A DNA stretch of 64,000 nucleotides, taken from positions 1 to 64,000 of the forward strand of contig DATLJS010000025.1 of the NCBI GenBank assembly GCA_035538795.1. The letters run 5' to 3'. Shown piece after piece: positions 26,292-34,503 of the stretch. The notes beneath the pieces were generated by a model. That model made no database searches, had not been told where the DNA came from, and was given only the letters and a program-made list of their open reading frames with translations. Both the position numbers and the translations under genes were made by a program. This DNA comes from JAJZGK01 sp035538795. Lineage in GTDB: Bacteria > Pseudomonadota > Alphaproteobacteria > Rhodospirillales > Magnetospirillaceae. Position 1 is the stretch's first letter. Each line of letters begins with the position of its first letter.

Positions 26292-27187
26292 TCCAGCGCG
26301 TCCAATTCCTTCAGAGCCTTGTGACGCAGTTCGGTGGCCTCGGTCCGGCCATAGAGTTCGGCGGCGCGGGACAGGTGGTGGTGGGCGCGGTCCTGATTTT
26401 TGCGCGCCGCCTCCATCCGCCCCAATTCTAGAAACAGGTCGGCCTCGCCGCGCAGATGCCCGGCCCGGCCGCACAGTCTGGCGGCGGCGATCAGGGCGTC
26501 TTCGGCCGCCGGGAAGTTCCCGGTGCGGCGCAAGAGATGGCCCAATCCGGCCAAGGCATTGGCCTCGCCCAGCAGATCGCCGTTCTCGCGAAAGCCGTTC
26601 AAGGCCGTATCGTAGGCATTGTGGGCTTTTTCCGGGTGGCCGAGGATTTCCTGAAGTCTGGCCAGGGCAACTTGGGTATGAGCTTCGCCGGTGCCGTCGC
26701 CGGCTGCGCGATAGAGGGCCAGGGCTTTCTGGTACAGATCCAGCGCCACGTCCTGGCGGCCTTCGTCCCGTTCGATATGCCCCAGCCGTTTCAAGGCGTG
26801 CGCCTGACCCGACCGGTCCGCCGCGGCGTTGAACAGATCGGCCGCCGATTCATAGAAGCTGCGGGCTTCTTTCAGATTGTCCGAGCGATGAGCCAGTTCC
26901 CCCAGGCGGCACAGCAGATTGGCCTGCTGGCGCTGGTCGCGGCCGGAGGTCAGCAGCGCGCGGGCGGAAACGAAACTGTCTTTGGCCGAGCTCAAGTGGC
27001 CCAGCCGCATCTCCAGATCCCCCAAGCCCATCAGGGCGGCGGCTTCGGCTTCGGCGTCTTTGCCTTCGTGGAACAGTTGGCGGGCGCGGCGATAGGCTTC
27101 GCGGGCCTGTTGCGGTTCTCCGGCAAGCCAATGGCTTTCCGCGGCCTTGAGGGACTCTTCAGCTTTGACGTTTTGGGGGAGGGGCAT
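26288..27187 (-). CDS. Tetratricopeptide-repeat protein
   Basis: 299-residue soluble protein made almost entirely of TPR units (about seven, 40-residue period, of the Kinesin light chain/LGN style): EAAALMGLGDLEMRLGHLSS, ANLLCRLGELAHRSDNLKEA, AHALKRLGHIERDEGRQDVA, AHTQVALARLQEILGHPEKA, ANALAGLGHLLRRTGNFPAA and ADLFLELGRMEAARKNQDRA. No signal peptide or enzymatic domain. TPR arrays act as protein-binding scaffolds; the partner is unknown. It is divergent from the diguanylate cyclase gene, and its upstream gap carries a near-palindrome (ATAGGC...GCCTAT, 27208-27228) beside a TATAAG -10-like box. Confidence 0.9.
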   Translation of the reverse strand: MPLPQNVKAEESLKAAESHWLAGEPQQAREAYRRARQLFHEGKDAEAEAAALMGLGDLEMRLGHLSSAKDSFVSARALLTSGRDQRQQANLLCRLGELAHRSDNLKEARSFYESAADLFNAAADRSGQAHALKRLGHIERDEGRQDVALDLYQKALALYRAAGDGTGEAHTQVALARLQEILGHPEKAHNAYDTALNGFRENGDLLGEANALAGLGHLLRRTGNFPAAEDALIAAARLCGRAGHLRGEADLFLELGRMEAARKNQDRAHHHLSRAAELYGRTEATELRHKALKELDALD

Positions 27188-27352
27188 GGCGGCGTTTCCG
27201 TATTCTTATAGGCCTGATATCAGCCTATTCCTCGGCCACTCGGCGGGAAAGCGGGAAAAATGCTTTGTTCCGGCATGACTTGCGGATTAAATCTAAACTG
27301 ATAGAGCGCATAACGCGCCACGAGGCTTTGCTTGTCAGCGGAGAATGTGTCA

Positions 27353-28378
27353 GTGCCCCAGCCGCCTGCGGAACAAGAGGATTTTCCCACCACCCTGCGC
27401 CGGGCCCGTTCTGGGATAGACCTGTTGGCGCAGCTGAAGATTCCGCCGACGCCGGCCCGTTTCACGGTGGCCTTCATGCATCAGACCGGCGACATGCCCG
27501 AGCTGTCACAGACCATCAACCGGCTGGTGGGGCAGGACAAGCTGACCGTTCATGCGGTCGACGAGATTTTTGAGCAATATTTCGGCCGCCTGATCGAGGA
27601 GGCTGATCTGCGCGACGCCAGCAAGCGCATTGAGCGCACGGTGGCCGAAGTGGCCGAGTGCATCGATGTCGCCAGCGACGGCGCCGAGCATTACGGATCG
27701 GTGCTGGCCGAATTCAACGGCGACGCCGCCAAATTGCCGTCGGTGATGGACGAAACCCTGCGCATGGCCGAACTGAACCGTCAGCTCGAAGGCCGTCTGC
27801 AGATTTCCTCGCGCGAGGTCGAACATCTGCGCGAGCATCTGAGCCGTCTTGAGCGCGAAGCCAGCCTGGACAGCCTGACCGGCATCGCCAACCGCAAAAG
27901 CATGGACAAAAGCCTGCGCGACGCTATTTCCTTCGCCGCCCGCGAGGAACGGCCCCTGTGCGTGCTGATGATCGACATCGACCATTTCAAGCAGTTCAAC
28001 GATACCCACGGCCATCAGTTGGGCGATCAGGTGTTGAAACTGGTGGCCCATTACATGAGCGACTGCATCAAGGGCCAGGACACGGCGGCCCGCTATGGCG
28101 GCGAGGAATTCTGCGTCATCCTGCCGCAAACCCGGCTGCACGACGCCATTCATGTGGCCGACACCATCCGCGAACTGGTGGCGGCTAAAAAAGTGGTCAA
28201 CCGCCGTACCGGCCTGATGCTGGGGCAGATCACCCTGTCGGTGGGCGTTGCTCAATACCGCCCCGGCGAATCCGCCGGCGATCTGGTCAACCGCGCCGAC
28301 GAAGCCCTTTATCTGGCCAAGCAGACGGGGCGCAACAGGGTGCTCTCGGAACTGGAGCTGTTGGACAAGAAGGCGTAG
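27353..28378 (+). CDS. Diguanylate cyclase (GGEEF) with N-terminal helical domain
   Basis: About 341-residue cytoplasmic enzyme making c-di-GMP from two GTP. The N-terminal half (about 1-165) is a helical region of unknown type, ending in a coiled coil (NRQLEGRLQISSREVEHLRE). The GGDEF domain starts at LDSLTGIANRKSMDKSLRDA; metal-binding IDIDHFKQFNDTHGHQLGD and the active GGEEF loop ARYGGEEFCVILPQ are complete. The inhibitory I-site RxxD is KGQD here, so product inhibition may be weakened. Start is uncertain: GTG 27353 has GGAG at 9 bases; TTG 27332 and GTG 27347 are in frame upstream. It is followed by the helicase gene after 54 bases. Confidence 0.92.
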   Translation: MPQPPAEQEDFPTTLRRARSGIDLLAQLKIPPTPARFTVAFMHQTGDMPELSQTINRLVGQDKLTVHAVDEIFEQYFGRLIEEADLRDASKRIERTVAEVAECIDVASDGAEHYGSVLAEFNGDAAKLPSVMDETLRMAELNRQLEGRLQISSREVEHLREHLSRLEREASLDSLTGIANRKSMDKSLRDAISFAAREERPLCVLMIDIDHFKQFNDTHGHQLGDQVLKLVAHYMSDCIKGQDTAARYGGEEFCVILPQTRLHDAIHVADTIRELVAAKKVVNRRTGLMLGQITLSVGVAQYRPGESAGDLVNRADEALYLAKQTGRNRVLSELELLDKKA

Positions 28379-28398
28379 CAGCCCCCCGATTTTGTCTC

Positions 28399-28428
28399 TT
28401 GGCCCCGGCTTGAGAACATATATAGTAC
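28399..28428 (+). promoter_or_regulatory. uvrD/pcrA promoter with LexA-like box over the -10
   Basis: TTGGCC (28399-28404), 16-base spacer, TATAGT (28421-28426). GAAC-N7-GTAC (28414-28428) is one mismatch from the reverse form of the alphaproteobacterial LexA site (GTTC-N7-GTTC) and covers the -10. Predicted start falls on the A of the ATG at 28433, so the message may be leaderless; no Shine-Dalgarno is seen. Confidence 0.5.
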
Positions 28429-28432
28429 GGCC

Positions 28433-30718
28433 ATGGCTGATCCTTTCGACCTCGACGACGAGTCCGCTCCGCCCTTCGAGCCCGCCCCGGTCTATGTGCC
28501 GGCCCTGGCGCCGTGGCTCGACGGCCTCAATCCCGAACAGCGCCAGGCGGTGGAAACCATCGACGGCCCGGTGCTCGTGCTGTCCGGCGCCGGTACCGGC
28601 AAGACCCGCGTGCTGACCAGCCGGCTGGCCCATATCATGGCGTCTGGCCGGGCGCGGCCCTGGAATCTGCTGGCGGTGACGTTCACCAACAAAGCCGCCC
28701 GCGAAATGCGCGAGCGTGTCGGCGGCCTGATCGGCGGCGCCGCCGAACAGATTTGGCTGGGCACCTTCCACGCCCTGGGTGTGCGCATGCTGCGCCGCCA
28801 TGGCGGTCTGGTGGGGCTGGAAAGCAACTTCACCATTCTGGACACCGACGACCAGTTGCGTCTGCTCAAACAGGTGATGGAGGCCGAGGGCGTCGACCCC
28901 AAGCGCTGGCCGCCCCAGGCGCTGATGGGCACCATCCAGCGCTGGAAGGACCAAGGTAAGCCGCCCGCCCGTCTGAAGGCCGACGATGGCGGCGAACTGG
29001 CGGGAGGCCGCGCCGCCGAACTGTACCGCCTGTATCAGGAACGCCTGATCGCACTGAACGCCTGCGATTTCGGCGATTTGCTGCTGCATTGCCTGACCAT
29101 TTTCCAGAATCCCGACCATCAGGACGTTCTGCAAGGCTATCAGGAGCAGTTCCGCTATATCCTGGTGGACGAATATCAGGATACCAACGTCGCCCAATAT
29201 CTGTGGCTGCGCCTGCTGGCCCAGAAGCACAAGAACATCTGCTGTGTCGGCGACGACGATCAGTCGATCTATTCCTGGCGCGGCGCCGAGGTCGGCAACA
29301 TCTTGAAATTCGAACGCGATTTTCCAGGTGCCACCATTGTCCGCCTGGAGGCCAATTACCGTTCGACCCCGACCATTCTGGCCGCCGCCTCCGGTCTGAT
29401 CAGCCATAATGCCGACCGTTTGGGCAAAACCCTGCGCCCGGGCCTGGACCACGTGGGCAGCGGCGACAAGGTGGCGGTGCGCGGCGTCTGGGACGGCGAC
29501 GAGGAAGCCCGCTGGGTGGTCGAGGAAATCGAAGCCCTGCAGCGCAAGGGCGTGCCTTTGTCCGAAGTGGCCATTCTGGTGCGTGCCGGTTTCCATACCC
29601 GCGAATTCGAAGAGCGGCTGATCACCACCGGCGTCCCCTACAAGGTGGTGGGGGGGCTGCGTTTCTACGAACGTCAGGAAATCCGCGACGCCATGGCCTA
29701 TTTCCGCGTTGTGGCTCAGCCGGCCGACGATTTGGCTTTCGAGCGCATCGTCAATGTGCCGAAGCGCGGCCTGGGCGACGCCACCTTGCAGGCGGTGCAT
29801 GTACTGGCCCGCCAGCAAGGCTCTTGCCTGACCGAAGCGGCTCGCCTGCTGTGTGAAACCGACGAACTGAAACTCAAGGCCCGCTCCACCCTGGGCGGGC
29901 TGATGGCCGATTTCGGCCGTTGGCGGGCCATGCTGGGCGGTATGGATCATGTGGAACTGGCGCAGACCATCCTGGAGGAATCCGGCTATACCGCCATGTG
30001 GCAGAAGGAGAAGTCCCCCGATGCCCAAGGCCGTCTGGAGAACCTGAAGGAATTGGTGGCGGCGCTGGAGGAGTTCGAAAGCCTGCCGGGCTTCCTGGAG
30101 CATGTCAGTCTGGTGATGGAGAACGAGGAACGCGCCGACATCGACCGCGTCACTATCATGACCCTGCATGCCGCCAAGGGGCTGGAATTCGACGTGGTGT
30201 TCCTGCCCGGCTGGGAAGAAGGGCTGTTTCCCCATCAGCGCGCCCTGGAGGAAACCGGGGCGCGCGGACTGGAGGAGGAGCGCCGCCTGGCTTATGTCGG
30301 GCTGACCCGCGCCCGCCGCCGTCTGTTCGTCAGCCATGCGGCCAATCGTCGGGTCTATAACCAGTGGCAGAGCAACATTCCGTCCCGCTTTCTGGAGGAG
30401 CTGCCGCCCGACGTGGTCGAGCGCAGCGGCGAAACCGGCCTTTATGGCGGTGGTTTTTCTAACGGCGGTTCGGGTTGGAGCGGCGGCGGCTGGAACAGCG
30501 GCTATGTCACTCAGCGCCGCCGGGCGCAGCAGGCCGAGGAAACGCCCATCTGGGCGGCTCCGGCATCTCCCGAGGGCGGCTTCTCGGTCGGCGACCGGGT
30601 GTTCCATGCCAAATTCGGCAATGGCCGGGTGGTGGCCGTCGACGGCAATAAGCTGGAAATCGACTTCGACAAGGCCGGGGTGAAGAAAGTCATCGACAGT
30701 TTCGTCAGTTTGGCATAA
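28433..30718 (+). CDS. uvrD: UvrD/PcrA-type superfamily 1 DNA helicase
   Basis: 761-residue 3'-5' helicase for excision and mismatch repair and for removing RNA polymerase or RecA from DNA. Motifs in order: Q-motif LNPEQRQAVETIDGPVLVLS, Walker A GAGTGKTRVLTSRLAHI (about 58-74), Ia VTFTNKAAREMRERV, II ILVDEYQDTNVAQY, III VGDDDQSIYSWRGAEVGNIL, IV VRLEANYRSTPTIL, V TLHAAKGLEFDVVFLPGWEE and VI EEERRLAYVGLTRARRRLF. The C-terminus (FSVGDRVFHAKFGNGRVVAV) is the Tudor-like fold of PcrA/UvrD that contacts RNA polymerase. A Gly/Ser-rich linker precedes it. An SOS-type box sits in its promoter. Confidence 0.97.
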   Translation: MADPFDLDDESAPPFEPAPVYVPALAPWLDGLNPEQRQAVETIDGPVLVLSGAGTGKTRVLTSRLAHIMASGRARPWNLLAVTFTNKAAREMRERVGGLIGGAAEQIWLGTFHALGVRMLRRHGGLVGLESNFTILDTDDQLRLLKQVMEAEGVDPKRWPPQALMGTIQRWKDQGKPPARLKADDGGELAGGRAAELYRLYQERLIALNACDFGDLLLHCLTIFQNPDHQDVLQGYQEQFRYILVDEYQDTNVAQYLWLRLLAQKHKNICCVGDDDQSIYSWRGAEVGNILKFERDFPGATIVRLEANYRSTPTILAAASGLISHNADRLGKTLRPGLDHVGSGDKVAVRGVWDGDEEARWVVEEIEALQRKGVPLSEVAILVRAGFHTREFEERLITTGVPYKVVGGLRFYERQEIRDAMAYFRVVAQPADDLAFERIVNVPKRGLGDATLQAVHVLARQQGSCLTEAARLLCETDELKLKARSTLGGLMADFGRWRAMLGGMDHVELAQTILEESGYTAMWQKEKSPDAQGRLENLKELVAALEEFESLPGFLEHVSLVMENEERADIDRVTIMTLHAAKGLEFDVVFLPGWEEGLFPHQRALEETGARGLEEERRLAYVGLTRARRRLFVSHAANRRVYNQWQSNIPSRFLEELPPDVVERSGETGLYGGGFSNGGSGWSGGGWNSGYVTQRRRAQQAEETPIWAAPASPEGGFSVGDRVFHAKFGNGRVVAVDGNKLEIDFDKAGVKKVIDSFVSLA

Positions 30719-30752
30719 TCCCGGCCACGCCTTTTTCATTCAGGACGATCCC

Positions 30753-31673
30753 ATGCCCAAGCCCCATCCCGACGTCTGGCGCGTCGAAATCGTCGTTGCC
30801 TTGGCCGCCGTCGAGGCGTTCGAGGCGGTTCTGGAAAACTTCACAGATTCGGTGTCGTGGTTCCTCGACGATCCGGATGCCGACGAAACCGACGAAAATC
30901 TGCTGTGGCGTCTGGAAGGCTATTCCCGCACGCCGGTCGAGCGGGCCGAGATCGAAGCGGCGCTGGAAGTGACCGCCGCCGCCATCGGGCGCGAAGCTCC
31001 GGCGTTGCGCGTCGAACAGGTGCCGGGAACCGATTGGGTGACGGCCAATCTACAGGCCTTTCCGCCGATCACCGCCGGGCGTTTCTTCGTTCACGGCTCG
31101 CATTTCGAGGGCAAGCCGCCGGCCGGCAAGATCGCCATCAAGATCGACGCCGGCACCGCCTTCGGCTCGGGCGAGCACGCCACGACCTATGGCTGTCTGA
31201 TGGCGCTGGATCGGCTTTTGCGCCGCCGCACCTTCCGTCATCCCCTGGATCTGGGCTGCGGCTCGGGCATTCTCGGCATCGCCGCCGCCAAGTCGATTCA
31301 TGTGCCGGTGACGCTGTCGGACATTGACCCGGTGTCGGTGCAGGTGGCCACCCGCAATGCCAGACGCAACGGCGTGGCGTCCCTGGCGACGGCTTTTCTG
31401 TCCGATGGCTACAACAGCCGGGGCATCAGGTCGCGGCGCCCTTATGATCTGATTCTGGCGAATATCCTGGCCCGCCCGCTGGCGGCCATGGCGGCTGACC
31501 TGTCCCGTCATCTGGCTCCCGACGGCGTCGCCGTGCTGTCAGGACTGCTGAATCGCCAGGAGCGTTTCGTCCTGGGGGCGCACCGGGCGCAAGGGCTGTC
31601 GCTGTTGGGAAAAATCCGCATGAACGGCTGGACCGCCCTGGTCATCGGGCGGACTCCGCGCGCACGCATGTGA
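30753..31673 (+). CDS. prmA: Ribosomal protein L11 methyltransferase PrmA
   Basis: 306-residue SAM enzyme that trimethylates ribosomal protein L11. Family segments: the N-terminal substrate domain with DSVSWFLDDPDADETDENLL (in part), then IKIDAGTAFGSGEHATTYGC (about 130-149), SAM motif LDLGCGSGILGIAAAKSI (about 165-182), LSDIDPVSVQVATRNARRNG and YDLILANILARPLAAMA (the N/DPPY-like NILA motif). AGGA precedes the ATG by 8 bases. It follows the helicase gene by 34 bases, probably in one transcript, and ends at a bidirectional hairpin. Confidence 0.95.
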   Translation: MPKPHPDVWRVEIVVALAAVEAFEAVLENFTDSVSWFLDDPDADETDENLLWRLEGYSRTPVERAEIEAALEVTAAAIGREAPALRVEQVPGTDWVTANLQAFPPITAGRFFVHGSHFEGKPPAGKIAIKIDAGTAFGSGEHATTYGCLMALDRLLRRRTFRHPLDLGCGSGILGIAAAKSIHVPVTLSDIDPVSVQVATRNARRNGVASLATAFLSDGYNSRGIRSRRPYDLILANILARPLAAMAADLSRHLAPDGVAVLSGLLNRQERFVLGAHRAQGLSLLGKIRMNGWTALVIGRTPRARM

Positions 31674-31709
31674 CGCGCCGAGGTTGTCGGCGCTTGAAAG
31701 ATCATCAAC

Positions 31710-31732
31710 GGGGCGGACCAATTGTCCGCCCC
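31710..31732. terminator. Bidirectional hairpin between prmA and the CBS-domain gene
   Basis: GGGGCGGAC-CAATT-GTCCGCCCC, perfect 9-bp stem in the 67-base convergent gap. No long U-run on either side. Confidence 0.6.
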
Positions 31733-31740
31733 GTATCGAT

Positions 31741-32175
31741 TCAGCCCGCCATCACATAGCCGCGCAACTGGTCGACTTCCATGACGGCTTCTTCCAGACG
31801 GTTCTTGACCACGTCGCCGATGGTCATGATGCCGACCAGCTTGCCATGTTCGACCACCGGTAGATGGCGTACGCGCTTTTCGGTCATGATCGCCATCAAA
31901 TGCTCGATGCTGTCGTCGGGAGAGCAGGTCAGCACACCCCGGGTCATCAGCTGGTGAACGGGAAGATTCCCCAGATCCGGGCCGTATTGGGCCAGGCCGC
32001 GAGCGATGTCGCGCTCGGACAGAATGCCGTCGATGCCGTTTTCCGCATCCACGACCACCAGCGCGCCGATGCGGTGCTTGTGCAGAAGCTGGGCCGCTCC
32101 GACCACCGTCTGGTCGGCGCTGGTGGTGGCGACCTGATTGCTGGCTTTGGCTTTCAGAACTGTCTTGACGATCAT
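31741..32175 (-). CDS. CBS-domain pair protein
   Basis: 144-residue stand-alone CBS module. The two CBS motifs are clear: residues about 15-65 (VVGAAQLLHKHRIGALVVVD, then GIDGILSERDIARGLAQYG) and about 78-130 (MTRGVLTCSPDDSIEHLMAI, MTEKRVRHLPVVEHGKLVGI, MTIGDVVKNRLEE). Such pairs bind adenosine nucleotides (AMP/ATP/SAM) and act as energy sensors, usually in trans for an unknown partner. ATG 32175 with GGGAG 8 bases upstream was preferred over the longer frame. It lies downstream of ligA on the same strand with a 105-base gap. Confidence 0.92.
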   Translation of the reverse strand: MIVKTVLKAKASNQVATTSADQTVVGAAQLLHKHRIGALVVVDAENGIDGILSERDIARGLAQYGPDLGNLPVHQLMTRGVLTCSPDDSIEHLMAIMTEKRVRHLPVVEHGKLVGIMTIGDVVKNRLEEAVMEVDQLRGYVMAG

Positions 32176-32280
32176 GTCACGTACTCCCTGAGAAGTTCCT
32201 TCGCGGAGAGCCGGCTCTTGCTGGCCGCGTGCCTCCATCTTGGATAAGGGGGTAAGTGATCAAGGTTTCAAGTATGGGGT

Positions 32281-34380
32281 TCAGTCCTGGCCGGAAGTAA
32301 AGTCCATCCATTCCTGTTCGGTCAGAACCGCCACGCCCAGGTCGCGGGCCTTCGTCAGTTTCGATCCGGCGTCGGCCCCGGCCACCACGTAATCGGTTTT
32401 GGCCGACACCGAGCCGGCGACCTTGGCGCCAAGTCCTTGGGCGCGGACCTTCGCCTCGTCGCGGGACATGGTTTCCAGGCTGCCGGTGAAGACCACGGTC
32501 TTGCCGGCCACGGGAGAGTTGGCGGCGGCGGGGGTGGCGAAATCCTCGACGGTAATCTGGGCGGTCAGATCGTCCAGCACGGCGCGGTTATGATCTTCGT
32601 CGAAGAAATCGACGATTTCCCCGGCCACCGACGGACCGACCTGATCGATGGCGGTCAGATGCTTCCAATCCTCGCCCTCGCGGTCCTTGGCGGCGGCCTG
32701 CATGGCGGACCGCCACTGTTTCAGGCTGTGATAGTTCAGGGCCAACAGGCGGGCCGTAGCCTCGCCCACCTGGCGGATGCCCAGGGCGAAGATGAAGCGG
32801 TCCAGCGGTGCTTTGCGCCGGGCTTCGATGGCGGCGAACAGGTTGGAGGCCTTTTTTTCTTTCCAGCCGTCGCATTTGGCCAACTGAATCAGGTTGCCGG
32901 ATCCGAAATGCGCCTCCAGCCGGAAGATGTCGGCAGGGGTCTTGACCCAGCCCCGCGACCACAGGAACTCGACGTTCTTTTCGCCCAGCCCTTCGATGTC
33001 CATGGCGTTGCGGCTGGCGAAGTGGATCAGCCGTTCGACGGCCTGGGCGCCGCAGCTCAGACCGCCGGTGCAGCGGCGTATGGCTTCGCCTTCGGGTTTC
33101 ACGGCATGGCTGCCGCAGACGGGGCAGAGGTTGGACGGAACGAACGCCTTGCTGGCTTCCGGCCGTTTCTCCAGCACCACCGACACCACCTGGGGAATGA
33201 CGTCGCCGGCCCGCTGGATGATGACGGTGTCGCCTTCGCGGACGTCCTTCCTGAGGATTTCGTCTTCGTTGTGCAGGCTGGCGCGGCTGACCACCACACC
33301 GCCGACGGTGACTGGGGCCAGATGTGCGACGGGAGTCAGAGCGCCGGTGCGGCCCACCTGGATTTCGATCTTTTCCAGGATGGTGCGGGCCTGTTCGGCG
33401 GGGAATTTGTGGGCCACGGCCCAGCGCGGCGTGCGGTCGCGCCGGCCCAGGCGGTTCTGCCAGTCGATGCGGTTGACCTTGTAGACGACGCCGTCGATGT
33501 CATAGGGCAGCCCGGCTCGGTCCTCGCCCAGCTTGGTGAAGAAGCCTAAGGCCTCTTCGATGCTGCGGCACAGCCCGGCGCGGGGGTTGACCTTGAAGCC
33601 CCAGTCCCGCAGACGGGCGAGGAAATTCCAATGGCTGTCGGCGACGGGTTCGCTGACCTCGCCCAGGGCGTAGCAGAACAGGCTCAAGGGGCGCTGGGCG
33701 GTGATCGACGGGTCAAGCTGACGCAGGCTTCCAGCTGCGGCGTTGCGGGGATTGGCGAACGTCTTGTCGCCTTTTGCCTCGTTGGCGGCGTTCAGGGCCA
33801 GGAAGCCGTCGCGTTCCATATAGACTTCGCCGCGCACTTCCATGACGGCGGGGGCCGGGCCGGCCAGTGTGCGCGGCATGTCGGCCACGGTCAGCATGTT
33901 GGCGGTCACGTCCTCGCCCTCGGCACCGTCGCCACGGGTGGTGGCGCGGACGAAGAGTCCCTGTTCGTACAGCAGATTGATGGACAGGCCGTCGATTTTC
34001 GGCTCGGCCACCAATTCGACGGCCTCTTCTTCCGGCAAGGCGAGGAAATTGCGCAGGCTTTTGATGAAGTCGGCCACTTCGTCGTCGGAGAAGACGTCCT
34101 TCAGCGACATCATCGGCTGGAGGTGGGGGGTGGAGCGGAAACCTTCCGCCGGCGCCGCGCCCACCGTGCGGCTGGGGCTGTCGGGACGGACCAGTTCGGG
34201 ATAGGCGGCTTCAATATCGTTCAGCCGGTGGCGCAGAGCGTCGTATTCGGCGTCCGAGACGCTGGGAGCGTCGTCCTGGTAATAGGCGCGGTCATGCTTC
34301 CTGATCTCGTCGCCCAATCTGGTCAGTTCGATGCTGGCCTCCAGGGGGGTGAGTTCGTCGACGGGAATGAGTTCGGACAT
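32281..34380 (-). CDS. ligA: NAD-dependent DNA ligase LigA
   Basis: 699-residue ligase joining nicks in replication and repair. The adenylation lysine is in ELVAEPKIDGLSINLLYEQG (about residue 124). The N-terminal Ia domain carries YYQDDAPSVSDAEYDALRHR. NTase motifs include TRGDGAEGEDVTANM and EVRGEVYMERDGF. The zinc finger is CPVCGSHAV...RRCTGGLSCGAQ (near 410-435), followed by helix-hairpin-helix repeats (GLGEKNVEFL, GIRQVGEATARLLA) and a C-terminal BRCT domain (SPVAGKTVVFTGSLETMSRD). It belongs to the conserved tail lpxC-bamD-recN-ligA. Confidence 0.98.
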   Translation of the reverse strand: MSELIPVDELTPLEASIELTRLGDEIRKHDRAYYQDDAPSVSDAEYDALRHRLNDIEAAYPELVRPDSPSRTVGAAPAEGFRSTPHLQPMMSLKDVFSDDEVADFIKSLRNFLALPEEEAVELVAEPKIDGLSINLLYEQGLFVRATTRGDGAEGEDVTANMLTVADMPRTLAGPAPAVMEVRGEVYMERDGFLALNAANEAKGDKTFANPRNAAAGSLRQLDPSITAQRPLSLFCYALGEVSEPVADSHWNFLARLRDWGFKVNPRAGLCRSIEEALGFFTKLGEDRAGLPYDIDGVVYKVNRIDWQNRLGRRDRTPRWAVAHKFPAEQARTILEKIEIQVGRTGALTPVAHLAPVTVGGVVVSRASLHNEDEILRKDVREGDTVIIQRAGDVIPQVVSVVLEKRPEASKAFVPSNLCPVCGSHAVKPEGEAIRRCTGGLSCGAQAVERLIHFASRNAMDIEGLGEKNVEFLWSRGWVKTPADIFRLEAHFGSGNLIQLAKCDGWKEKKASNLFAAIEARRKAPLDRFIFALGIRQVGEATARLLALNYHSLKQWRSAMQAAAKDREGEDWKHLTAIDQVGPSVAGEIVDFFDEDHNRAVLDDLTAQITVEDFATPAAANSPVAGKTVVFTGSLETMSRDEAKVRAQGLGAKVAGSVSAKTDYVVAGADAGSKLTKARDLGVAVLTEQEWMDFTSGQD

Positions 34381-34503
34381 GATGCTCTGTCTTGCAGGAT
34401 GAATCGGGAGCGGAGGTTAGCCGATTTGCGCCATGAAGGACAGAGGGGGAGCATGATGGCGAACGGAGGCGAGGGGGAACGGCGGCAATCCCGCCGGACA
34501 AGG

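Noticed and set aside
22764..26474. 1236-codon minus-strand frame covering the chemoreceptor and antisense of bioA
   Set aside because: Only the part up to 24677 is the chemoreceptor; the upstream extension is antisense to bioA and not protein-like.
27506..30739. 1077-codon open frame on the minus strand
   Set aside because: It lies antisense to the diguanylate cyclase and UvrD genes, has shadow composition (His/Gln/Gly-rich) and no recognisable domain; GC-rich codon bias opens such frames.
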